Positions 7,541-14,957 of a stretch of DNA of 25,568 nt are shown here, one piece after another. Under the pieces are notes generated by a model that searched no databases, was not told the origin of the DNA, and saw nothing but the letters and a program-made list of their open reading frames with translations. A program made the position numbers and the translations under genes. The stretch is taken from positions 1-25,568 of the forward strand of contig JAYZHG010000032.1 of assembly GCA_036166735.1 (NCBI GenBank). Reading direction: 5' to 3'. Position 1 is the first letter of the stretch, and every line of letters begins with the position of its first letter. The DNA comes from JAPYTU01 sp036166735. Lineage in GTDB: Bacteria > Bacteroidota > Bacteroidia > Cytophagales > MED-G16.

Positions 7541-8809
7541 TTATTTGTGAAGAGGAAATTTGTTTGTCCAATTATTTATTTCAGATTTAATTTCTTGGAT
7601 TTTGTTTTTGTTTTCAACGTTTGACAAAACAATATCAATATAATTAACAATTTTTTTCATATCTTTTTCATTCATTCCTCTAGTTGTAACTGCAGCTGTT
7701 CCTATTCGCATTCCAGAAGTAATAAATGGTGATTGGGTATCGAAAGGAACCATGTTTTTATTTATTGTTATATCTGCAGAACCTAAAATGTCTTCTGCGA
7801 TTTTTCCAGTTAAATTTTTGTTTCTTAAATCTATTAGCATTAAATGGTTATCAGTTCCTTTTGAAATTATATTATATCCTTTATTTAAAAAAGATTCTGA
7901 CATTGCTTTAGCATTCTTTTTAACTTGTAGAATGTATTTAAAATATTTTTCCGATAACGCTTCTTTAAAAGCAACAGCTTTTGCTGCAATGATATGTTCT
8001 AGTGGCCCACCTTGTGTTCCTGGAAAAACACCGGAATCAAGTAAAGAAGAAATTTTTCTTGTTATTCCTTTTGGTGTTGTTATTCCAAAAGGATTATCAT
8101 AATCTTGTCTCATCATAATAATCCCACCCCTTGGTCCTCTAAGCGTTTTATGTGTTGTTGATGTTACAACATGACAATATTCTAAAGGATCGTTTAGTAA
8201 CCCCCTTGAAATTAAGCCAGCAGGATGAGCAATATCAGCAAGCACAAAGGCTCCACATTTATCTGCAACTTCACGAATTTGTTTATAATTCCATTCTCTA
8301 CTATATGATGATGCTCCGCATATTATGAGCTTTGGCTTTTCTTTTTTAGCTGTTTCTTCAAGATTGTTATAGTCGATTAATCCATCTTTTTTATTCACTC
8401 CATAAAAATATGGTTTGTAGTATTTACCAGAAAAATTTACTGACGACCCATGTGTTAAATGTCCTCCGTGTGATAAATTAAATCCAAGAATTTTATCACC
8501 GGCCTTTAATAAGGCCAACATAACAGAAGCATTGGCTTGAGCACCAGAATGTGGTTGGACGTTTACCCATGATGCATTAAAAAGTTTTTTTAACCTTTCT
8601 CGACATAAATCTTCTATGTTATCAACAACAGAACATCCCCCATAGTATCTCTTGCCAGGTAAACCTTCCGCATATTTATTTGTTAGAATACTTCCGGCTG
8701 CAGCCATAACTTCATTAGAAGCATAGTTTTCTGAGGCAATAAGTTCAAGGCCATTAGTTTGTCGTACTCTTTCTTTTTCAATTAGATCAAATACTTTTTT
8801 ATCTATCAT
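7541..8809 (-). CDS. glyA: Serine hydroxymethyltransferase
   Basis: This 422-residue PLP enzyme converts serine and tetrahydrofolate to glycine and 5,10-methylene-tetrahydrofolate, the main source of one-carbon units. Visible features are LELIASENYASNEVM (21-35), the substrate loop NKYAEGLPGKRYYGG (44-58), DIAHPAG (192-198, binding the cofactor) and the Schiff-base lysine Lys221 in TTTHKTLRGPRGG. The sequence is full length and all family motifs look intact. It is the first gene of the six-gene minus-strand run and is divergent from pheA across a 76-bp gap, which must hold both promoters. Confidence 0.97.
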   Translation of the reverse strand: MIDKKVFDLIEKERVRQTNGLELIASENYASNEVMAAAGSILTNKYAEGLPGKRYYGGCSVVDNIEDLCRERLKKLFNASWVNVQPHSGAQANASVMLALLKAGDKILGFNLSHGGHLTHGSSVNFSGKYYKPYFYGVNKKDGLIDYNNLEETAKKEKPKLIICGASSYSREWNYKQIREVADKCGAFVLADIAHPAGLISRGLLNDPLEYCHVVTSTTHKTLRGPRGGIIMMRQDYDNPFGITTPKGITRKISSLLDSGVFPGTQGGPLEHIIAAKAVAFKEALSEKYFKYILQVKKNAKAMSESFLNKGYNIISKGTDNHLMLIDLRNKNLTGKIAEDILGSADITINKNMVPFDTQSPFITSGMRIGTAAVTTRGMNEKDMKKIVNYIDIVLSNVENKNKIQEIKSEINNWTNKFPLHK

Positions 8810-8885
8810 TATACTTTATATTATTCATTATTTTAGCGGGATATTATTTAATTTGTATAATTAAACAAAACTTTTTATAAAAGTA

Positions 8886-9950
8886 ATGAACATTGAAGAA
8901 TTAAGGAGTAAAATTGATAAAATTGATACTCAACTTTTAAAGTTGTTAAAGGAAAGGATGGGAATTGTTGTTGATGTAGGAAAAATTAAAAACGCTTCAA
9001 AGGAAAATGTTTATAGGCCTGAAAGAGAAAAAGCTATTATTGATAGGCTTCTTGAAGAGGCTAAAGGAAAACTTGATGTTACATCGATTCGCGCAATATT
9101 TCAAGAAATTTTTGCCGCATCTAGAAACCTAGAACTTCCAGAGATAATATCTTATCTTGGCCCTGAAGGTAGTTTTACTCATCAAGCGGCTGAAAATAAT
9201 TTTGGATCAACAAGTAATTATTTAGCATTAAATTCTATTAAAGCTGTGTTTAATTCTATTGAAACCAAAAAAGCAAAATATGGCATTATTCCACTTGAAA
9301 ATAATCAAGAAGGGGTTGTTCAAGAAACGATTGATATATTAGGAAAAAGTAATCTGTTTGTTGTGGCAGAACTTCCCTTGTCAATAAGTTTTTCATTTGC
9401 AACTAGGTCTAAATCTGCTAAAAACATCACAAAAATTTATTCTAAAGACATAGCGTTTAAACAATGTAAAGACTTTATAGATGAATATTTTGATGATACC
9501 ATAAAGTGTATTCCTGTAAATAGCACAAGTGCGGCAGTAAGATATGCTGATAAAGATAGAAATTCAGCATCTATTTGCTCAAGGTTTGCTGCAGTTCAAA
9601 GAGGTGTACCTATACTTTTTGATAATATTGAAGATTCTCAAAATAATCATACAAGGTTTATTATTTTGTCGAACAAATTAAATGACATTAAATCAGGAAG
9701 TGATAAAACTTCTATTTTAGTTAATCTTACAGACGGGTATGGGGTTTTGGTAAGTTTTCTTCAAGAATTTCATGACGCTAAAATTAATTTAACAAAATTG
9801 GAAAGTAGACCAGCAAAAAAAGGAACAGACTTTAAATACATTTTTTTTATTGATTTTGATGGACATTATTTGGATAATAATTTTCAAATGATTTATAAAA
9901 GGTATGAAAAAAACATTAAAATTTTAGGAAGTTTTGTGAAGATGATTTAA
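8886..9950 (+). CDS. pheA: Bifunctional chorismate mutase / prephenate dehydratase (P-protein)
   Basis: The protein has 354 residues in three parts. Residues 1-85 form an AroQ-type chorismate mutase helical domain (Arg7, Arg24 and Lys35 match known ligands; YRPERE at 43-48). Residues about 90-270 form the prephenate dehydratase domain, beginning YLGPEGSFTHQAA, with NSTSAAVRYA and the NHTRFIILS motif. The C-terminal ACT domain carries the phenylalanine-sensing motifs (DGYGVLVSFL and KLESRP). It makes phenylpyruvate from chorismate for phenylalanine synthesis and is probably feedback inhibited by phenylalanine. It stands alone, without tyrA, an aminotransferase or a DAHP synthase beside it. Its stop shares the bases TTAA with the convergent rluD stop. 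Confidence 0.95.
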   Translation: MNIEELRSKIDKIDTQLLKLLKERMGIVVDVGKIKNASKENVYRPEREKAIIDRLLEEAKGKLDVTSIRAIFQEIFAASRNLELPEIISYLGPEGSFTHQAAENNFGSTSNYLALNSIKAVFNSIETKKAKYGIIPLENNQEGVVQETIDILGKSNLFVVAELPLSISFSFATRSKSAKNITKIYSKDIAFKQCKDFIDEYFDDTIKCIPVNSTSAAVRYADKDRNSASICSRFAAVQRGVPILFDNIEDSQNNHTRFIILSNKLNDIKSGSDKTSILVNLTDGYGVLVSFLQEFHDAKINLTKLESRPAKKGTDFKYIFFIDFDGHYLDNNFQMIYKRYEKNIKILGSFVKMI

Positions 9951-10984
9951 TAGTTTGTTGCTTTATTATAGTTTTTCCAACGGTCTATTACTCCTAGAAA
10001 ATCTTCTGGTAATTCTGATTCAAATATTACTTTTTGGTTAGTGGTGGGGTGAATAAAACCAAGACTTTTTGCGTGAAGACCTTGTCTTGGCATTAATTTA
10101 AAATTGTTTTCAACAAACTTTTTATAGTTTGTAAATTTGTTTCCTTTTACCACCCTGTCTCCACCATATGTTTTATCATTAAAAATAGGATGACCAATGT
10201 GTTTCATGTGGGCTCTAATTTGATGTGTTCTCCCTGTTTCTAATTCACACTCAATTAATGAAATGTAGTGATATTGTTCTATGACTTTATAGTGTGTTAT
10301 GGCTTTTTTACCAAATGTGTTGTCGGCAAATGCGTCGATTATTCTTCTGTCTTTAAAGGATCTTCCTAAGTTTGTGTTAATTGTTCCTTTTTCTTTATTA
10401 GGCGTCCCCCATATTAATGCTTGGTATTTTCTTTTTATGGTATGATCGTAAAATTGTTTAGAAAGGTTATTCATTGCTATTTCGGTTTTTGCAATTACTA
10501 ACAATCCGGAAGTTTCTTTATCTATTCTATGAACTAATCCTGGTCTACCTTCATTGTTTTTCATTTCTGGAAGGTTTTTGAAATGATACATTAATGCATT
10601 TACCAATGTTCCATTCCAATTTTGATGGGCAGGATGAACAACCATTCCAGCCTCTTTGTTTATTATTAAAATATCATCGTCTTCAAACACTATATTTAGT
10701 GGTAAGTTTTCTGGTTCTATGTCTTTATTTCTAGGCGGTTTAGGTAAAGAAACAATTATTTTATCATTAGCTTTTATTTTATAACTAGATTTGATTTTTT
10801 TTTCGTTTACCTTAATAAAGCCATTTTTTATTGCTTCTTGAAGCTTATTTCTTGTAACATTTGGCAGCGTATCATACAAAAATTTGTCTATTCTTATGGT
10901 CGATTGGTTTAGATCTATAATAAAGTTATAGTGTTCATAAAGTTGTTGATTTGTTTCATTATTATTTATAATTTGCTCTGCCAT
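9947..10984 (-). CDS. rluD: 23S rRNA pseudouridine synthase, RluD/RluA family
   Basis: This 345-residue protein has an N-terminal S4 RNA-binding domain (about 28-85; RIDKFLYDTLPNVTRNKLQ). It is followed by the RluA-type catalytic domain with HRIDKETSGLLVIAK, where Asp155 is the catalytic aspartate. RTHQIRAHMKHIGHPIFND and GLHAKSLGFIHP are further family motifs. RluD modifies uridines of helix 69 in 23S rRNA; RluC-like specificity cannot be excluded by sequence, but the S4 domain and length fit RluD best. It is preceded by the largest non-coding gap of the window and overlaps pheA tail to tail by four bases. Confidence 0.92.
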   Translation of the reverse strand: MAEQIINNNETNQQLYEHYNFIIDLNQSTIRIDKFLYDTLPNVTRNKLQEAIKNGFIKVNEKKIKSSYKIKANDKIIVSLPKPPRNKDIEPENLPLNIVFEDDDILIINKEAGMVVHPAHQNWNGTLVNALMYHFKNLPEMKNNEGRPGLVHRIDKETSGLLVIAKTEIAMNNLSKQFYDHTIKRKYQALIWGTPNKEKGTINTNLGRSFKDRRIIDAFADNTFGKKAITHYKVIEQYHYISLIECELETGRTHQIRAHMKHIGHPIFNDKTYGGDRVVKGNKFTNYKKFVENNFKLMPRQGLHAKSLGFIHPTTNQKVIFESELPEDFLGVIDRWKNYNKATNY

Positions 10985-11129
10985 GATTGAATTCTCTCAA
11001 CTAAATTTAAACACTCCTGTGCAACCTATCAAAGAAAGTTTATTTAAAAAAAAGAAAAAGCATTGTTTTTTTTAACATATTCTAGTCTTATAAGAAATAA
11101 AAGGATTTAACAAGACTTATAGTATAAGA
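10985..11129. other. 145-bp intergenic gap between radA and rluD
   Basis: This is the longest non-coding stretch. It should hold the rluD promoter, but no clear -33/-7 Bacteroidota promoter stands out. It contains two related dyads, CTTATAAG at 11087-11094 and CTTATA-G-TATAAG at 11116-11128, the latter directly after the radA stop. There is also a 30-codon plus-strand reading frame at 10983-11075 (beginning MIEFSQLNLNTPVQ) that I do not consider a supported gene. No tRNA-like fold is visible. Confidence 0.6.
11116..11128. repeat. 13-bp perfect dyad after radA stop
   Basis: CTTATA and TATAAG flank a single G immediately downstream of the radA stop codon. A shorter palindrome, CTTATAAG, lies about 20 bp further on at 11087-11094. 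Neither is followed by a T-run on the radA strand, so an intrinsic terminator is unlikely. A protein-binding site or an mRNA 3'-end structure is possible. Confidence 0.4.
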
Positions 11130-12503
11130 TTAAGATTTTTTAATTACGTATGAGTATGCGTCAGAAAGTTTTTCAAATGCTGATATTTTAATAGAATAGT
11201 CCTTTTTTTTAATATGTTCAGTGTTGTATTTTGATATAATAATTTCTGAGAAACCCAATTTTTCTGCTTCTGCTATTCTTGATTTAATTTTTCCTATAGA
11301 TCTAATTTCACCATTTAATCCAACTTCACCACAAAAACACATTTTATTACTTATAGCAACTTCTTTGTAAGATGATATTATTGCGAAACATAGAGCTAGA
11401 TCTGCAGAAGGATCGTCAATATTAATTCCTCCAGCAATATTTATAAATACATCTTGATCGTTTACTTTTAATCCACCTCTTTTTTCTAATACAGCTATTA
11501 ACATATTTAATCTTTTCAAGTTAAAGCCGGTTGAGCTTCTTTGGGGTGTGCTGTAATTAGATGTACAAACTAAAGCTTGAATCTCTAATAAAAGTGGGCG
11601 TTTACCTTCCATAACACTACCAATAGAGACTCCACTTAGGGATACGTCTTTTTGAGAAATTAATATTTCTGACGGGTTTGAAACTTGTCTCAGCCCTTTA
11701 GAATTCATTTCATAAATTCCTAGTTCATTTGTTGGTCCAAATCTATTTTTTTGAGCTCTTATGATTCTATAGGATAAATGTCTATCACCTTCAAAAATTA
11801 TTACAGTATCTACCATGTGTTCTAAAACTTTAGGTCCAGCTATTATACCGTCTTTTGTAATATGTCCAATGAGAAAAACAGGGGTGCTGTTTTTTTTTGC
11901 GTATATCATTAATTCGTGTGCACATTCTCTAATTTGAGATATACTTCCTGGGGTCGCATCAATAGTTAGTTTCTTCATTGTTTGAATAGAATCAATAATT
12001 AAAATGTCTGGTTTTGATTTTTTAAGTATTGTTAAAATATTTTCGAGATTCGTTTCTGTAAGCACAAAACAATTGTCATGTTTTTCTCCTAGCCTTTCGC
12101 TTCTCATTTTAATTTGTTCTTTGCTTTCTTCTCCCGAAACATATAAACTTTTTTCCATCTCTAGAGACAAGGTGATTTGTAGCATTAGTGTTGATTTGCC
12201 AATACCCGGCTCTCCTCCAATTAAAACGACAGAACCTGGGACAATACCCCCTCCCAAGACTCTATTTAGCTCTTTGTCTTTAGTTATTATTCTATCTTCT
12301 TTAGAAGAAACAATTTTTTTAATATTAATTGGTCGTTCTTTTTTTAAAATTTCATCAGACCATAAAACCGTATCAGTTTTTTTATGTGTTTTGTTTTCTT
12401 CCATTAATGAATTCCATTCACTACACCCTGGACATTTCCCTAACCATTTAGGTGATGTGTAACCACACGAAGAACACACAAATTCTGTTAATGTTTTTTT
12501 CAT
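11130..12503 (-). CDS. radA: DNA repair protein RadA (Sms)
   Basis: This 457-residue protein has three parts. The N-terminal zinc finger uses Cys10, Cys13, Cys24 and Cys27. The RecA-like ATPase has Walker A GGEPGIGKST (97-105, with Lys103) and the RadA-specific KNRFG (252-256). The C-terminal Lon-protease-like domain includes NIAGGINIDDPSADLA and FCGEVGLNGEIRSI. RadA is a helicase that processes branched recombination intermediates and extends D-loops in homologous recombination. All motifs are intact. It is downstream of mazG with a 44-bp gap. Confidence 0.96.
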   Translation of the reverse strand: MKKTLTEFVCSSCGYTSPKWLGKCPGCSEWNSLMEENKTHKKTDTVLWSDEILKKERPINIKKIVSSKEDRIITKDKELNRVLGGGIVPGSVVLIGGEPGIGKSTLMLQITLSLEMEKSLYVSGEESKEQIKMRSERLGEKHDNCFVLTETNLENILTILKKSKPDILIIDSIQTMKKLTIDATPGSISQIRECAHELMIYAKKNSTPVFLIGHITKDGIIAGPKVLEHMVDTVIIFEGDRHLSYRIIRAQKNRFGPTNELGIYEMNSKGLRQVSNPSEILISQKDVSLSGVSIGSVMEGKRPLLLEIQALVCTSNYSTPQRSSTGFNLKRLNMLIAVLEKRGGLKVNDQDVFINIAGGINIDDPSADLALCFAIISSYKEVAISNKMCFCGEVGLNGEIRSIGKIKSRIAEAEKLGFSEIIISKYNTEHIKKKDYSIKISAFEKLSDAYSYVIKKS

Positions 12504-12547
12504 TTTTTAAATTAATCCTTTAAGTTAAATATTAAAAAACTATTTTT

Positions 12548-13324
12548 TTAGACAGTTTCTTTTTTTGATTTGTTCCAATATTTGTTCATTTCACCTAAAT
12601 TCATTTTCATTAAGTCTTTACCTTCTTTTTTTAAGGTATTTTCTAAATGTTTAAATCTTTTTATAAATTTTGTGTTTGTTTTTTCTAGTGCTTCTTCGGG
12701 GTCTATTCCAATAAATCTTGAGTAATTTATTAGAGAAAAAAAGACATCTCCTATTTCATCTTTTATTTTTTCAATATTATTTACTTTTCTAATTTCGTTT
12801 TTCATTTCTATGATTTCTTCTTCAAATTTTTTCATAACTTGTTCTTTGTTGTTCCAATCAAATCCAACTGCGCGAACTTTTTTTTGTATGCGCATAGATT
12901 TCGTTATAGGGGGTAGGCTCTTAGGTATATTTTCTAAAACATTTTTGTGTTTTTTTTCTTTCTTTTTTATTTTTTCCCAATTTTGTTCTACTTCTTTAAT
13001 ACTATTAATTATTAATTTTCCATAAACATGGGGATGTCTTTTTTTGAGTTTTATTATTAATTTATTTATAATAGAATTAAGAGTGAATTGTTTTTTTTCA
13101 GAACCAATCTTAGCATAGAAAACGATATGGAGAAAAAGATCTCCTAATTCTTCCTCAATGTTTTTATTATCATTATTAATAATAGCTTCAGATAATTCAT
13201 ATACTTCTTCAATTGTTTTTTCTCTTAAACTTTCTGTTGTTTGTTTTTTATCCCATGGACATTTTTCTCTTAGTTCATTCATTATTTCGATGAGGGTATT
13301 AAGAGAAGAATTGACTTTTTTCAT
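12548..13324 (-). CDS. mazG: Nucleoside triphosphate pyrophosphohydrolase MazG
   Basis: The protein has 258 residues with two tandem all-alpha MazG folds. The first shows CPWDKKQT (22-29) and the metal-binding set EExxE (39-43) plus ExxD (Glu59-Asp62). The second shows VGFDWNNKEQVMKKFEEEIIE followed by KDEIGDVFFSLINYSRF. The enzyme hydrolyses NTPs and dNTPs to monophosphates and pyrophosphate, clearing aberrant nucleotides and affecting ppGpp levels in some bacteria. The two-domain length matches house-cleaning MazG rather than phage MazG. A 64-bp gap with a perfect dyad separates it from the divergent NqrM-like gene. Confidence 0.95.
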   Translation of the reverse strand: MKKVNSSLNTLIEIMNELREKCPWDKKQTTESLREKTIEEVYELSEAIINNDNKNIEEELGDLFLHIVFYAKIGSEKKQFTLNSIINKLIIKLKKRHPHVYGKLIINSIKEVEQNWEKIKKKEKKHKNVLENIPKSLPPITKSMRIQKKVRAVGFDWNNKEQVMKKFEEEIIEMKNEIRKVNNIEKIKDEIGDVFFSLINYSRFIGIDPEEALEKTNTKFIKRFKHLENTLKKEGKDLMKMNLGEMNKYWNKSKKETV

Positions 13325-13341
13325 ATTATTATTTAAATAAA

Positions 13342-13360
13342 ATCTTTATTAATTAAAGAT
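13342..13360. promoter_or_regulatory. Perfect dyad in mazG / NqrM-like divergent gap
   Basis: ATCTTTA and TAAAGAT flank the 5-bp spacer TTAAT, giving a 19-bp perfect inverted repeat between the two divergent starts (13324 and 13389). The position suits an operator for either promoter. With such AT-rich DNA, chance is not excluded. The regulator is unknown. Confidence 0.4.
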
Positions 13361-13388
13361 AAACAACTGATTTAATAACTTTACAATT

Positions 13389-13586
13389 ATGACAACAACA
13401 ATAATTGCTATAGTAATTGTAGCTTTCTTTTTTTTAGCGCTCTCTCTAAGAATGATTTTATTAAAGAATGGAGAATTTAAGGGAACTTGTGCTTCACAAA
13501 ATCGTATTATGAATCCTGAAGGAGAATCTTGTGGTTATTGTGGTAAGGTCGTAATGCCTGGAGGGGATTGTAAAAAATCAAAATAA
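13389..13586 (+). CDS. Small four-cysteine membrane protein, NqrM (DUF539)-like
   Basis: This is a 65-residue protein. Residues 4-25 form one membrane helix. The rest carries exactly four cysteines (Cys34, Cys48, Cys51, Cys61) in the context KGTCASQN and ESCGYCGKV. This layout of one helix, a K-G-[ST]-C motif and a later Cys-x-x-Cys resembles NqrM (DUF539), which is needed to put iron into the Na+-translocating NADH:quinone oxidoreductase. Bacteroidota usually have that enzyme, but no nqr gene is in the window, so the assignment is by resemblance only. Its stop codon touches the glmM start (TAAATG), so the two are surely cotranscribed. Confidence 0.6.
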   Translation: MTTTIIAIVIVAFFFLALSLRMILLKNGEFKGTCASQNRIMNPEGESCGYCGKVVMPGGDCKKSK

Positions 13587-14957
13587 ATGGTTCTTATAAA
13601 ATCTATTTCTGGTATAAGGGGAACTTTAGAAAATATACCTGGAAAGTCTTTGTCTGATATAGATATTGTTCAATTTAGTTTAGCATATGTACAGGAAGTA
13701 ATTTTAAAATCACAAACAAAGAATGTTGTTATAGGAAGAGATGCACGAAAATCTGGTAAACGAATTGCTAAATTAGTTTCTAAGACACTTTTAAATGAAG
13801 GGGTTGATGTTGTGGATCTTGGGTTGGTGACGACACCTACATTAGGTATATCAGTAAAAAATCTTCAAGTTGCTGGTGGAATAATGGTATCTGCAAGTCA
13901 TAATGATGAAAAATGGAATGCTTTAAAGCTTCTCAGTGATCAGGGAGAGTTTTTGTCTCCGAAAATAATTAAAAAAATAATTGATGAATCAGTTGTAAGA
14001 AAAATTTCTAAGAGGATTAATAAAAAAGGAAAATATTCAATCTATGAAGACGCTTTAAAAAATCATTTGAATTTAATTTTATCTCAAGAATTTTTGAATA
14101 TTGAAAAAATTAGAAACAAGAAATTTTCTGTTTTAGTAGATGGTATTAATTCAGTTGGTGGGATAGCAATTCCCAATTTGTTAAAAAAAATAGGGGTAGA
14201 TAATATTAAAAAAATCAATTGTATTCCTAATGGAAAATTTGCTCATAATCCAGAACCAATATCAGAAAACATTATAGGAATATGTGATGAAATTAAAAAG
14301 GGAAAATATGATGTTGGCATAGTTGTTGATCCGGACGCAGATAGATTATGTTTAGTAGATGAAAAAGGAATACCTTTTGGTGAAGAATATACTCTAGTGG
14401 CAGCTGCAGAATTTGTTTTAAGTTCATCGGATTCTAATAACACTTGTTCAAACTTATCCTCTTCTTCAGCTCTAAAAGTAATAACGGAAAAATATGGGGG
14501 TATTTATTATACTTCTGCGGTAGGAGAAATTAATGTTGTTGAAAAAATGAAAAAAGAAAATGCTATTATTGGAGGTGAAGGAAATGGGGGTGTTATTTAT
14601 CCCAAAACTCATTATGGGAGAGATTCGTTGATAGGTATTGTTTTGATACTTTCTCTGTTAGCTGAAAGAAATATTTCTCTTTCTGAACTTAGAAAAACAT
14701 TGCCTCAGTTTTCAATAGTTAAGAAAAAATTAAATTTTGATGGCAATATTAAAAATGTTGTTGATTTTTTTAAACAAGAATATTTAAAATGTAAAATAAC
14801 AACCATTGATGGTATAAGAATTGATTTTGATAATTCATGGGTTCATGTAAGAAAATCCAATACTGAGCCTGTGTTGCGTGTTATTGCAGAGGCTATAAAT
14901 GTGAAAGAAGCTTCAAGATTAGCAAAAGAAATTATATTTAAATTGCAATTAATATGA
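13587..14957 (+). CDS. glmM: Phosphoglucosamine mutase
   Basis: This 456-residue alpha-D-phosphohexomutase has all four family loops. These are the phosphoserine loop VSASHNDEKWNALK with Ser104, the Mg-binding DPDADRL, the sugar-binding GGEGNGGV, and the phosphate-binding RKSNTEPVLRV near the C-terminus. In Bacteroidota this family member is annotated as GlmM, which converts glucosamine-6-phosphate to glucosamine-1-phosphate for UDP-GlcNAc, peptidoglycan and LPS. A broader phosphoglucomutase/phosphomannomutase activity cannot be excluded. It is sandwiched between the NqrM-like gene (contiguous) and the cysteine desulfurase gene (4-bp ATGA overlap). Confidence 0.88.
   Translation: MVLIKSISGIRGTLENIPGKSLSDIDIVQFSLAYVQEVILKSQTKNVVIGRDARKSGKRIAKLVSKTLLNEGVDVVDLGLVTTPTLGISVKNLQVAGGIMVSASHNDEKWNALKLLSDQGEFLSPKIIKKIIDESVVRKISKRINKKGKYSIYEDALKNHLNLILSQEFLNIEKIRNKKFSVLVDGINSVGGIAIPNLLKKIGVDNIKKINCIPNGKFAHNPEPISENIIGICDEIKKGKYDVGIVVDPDADRLCLVDEKGIPFGEEYTLVAAAEFVLSSSDSNNTCSNLSSSSALKVITEKYGGIYYTSAVGEINVVEKMKKENAIIGGEGNGGVIYPKTHYGRDSLIGIVLILSLLAERNISLSELRKTLPQFSIVKKKLNFDGNIKNVVDFFKQEYLKCKITTIDGIRIDFDNSWVHVRKSNTEPVLRVIAEAINVKEASRLAKEIIFKLQLI

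Noticed and set aside
7752..8102. Plus-strand open frame (116 codons) opposite glyA
   Set aside because: It is antisense to the catalytic part of a full-length serine hydroxymethyltransferase, with no domain features and no promoter context.
10983..11075. 30-codon plus-strand ORF as a gene or helicase remnant
   Set aside because: It is too short, its start overlaps the rluD start codon, and the resemblance to DEAD-box N-termini covers only a few residues. Kept as a low-interest observation instead of a feature.
11084..11128. Rho-independent terminator after radA
   Set aside because: The possible stem AGTCTT/AAGACT has a 22-bp loop, is only 6 bp long and AT-rich, and has no T-run following on the radA strand.
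12004..12462. Long plus-strand open frame (152 codons) opposite radA
   Set aside because: It lies entirely antisense to the well-supported radA ATPase and zinc-finger region; the serine/leucine-rich translation has no recognisable motifs and is a mirror of AT-rich codon use.
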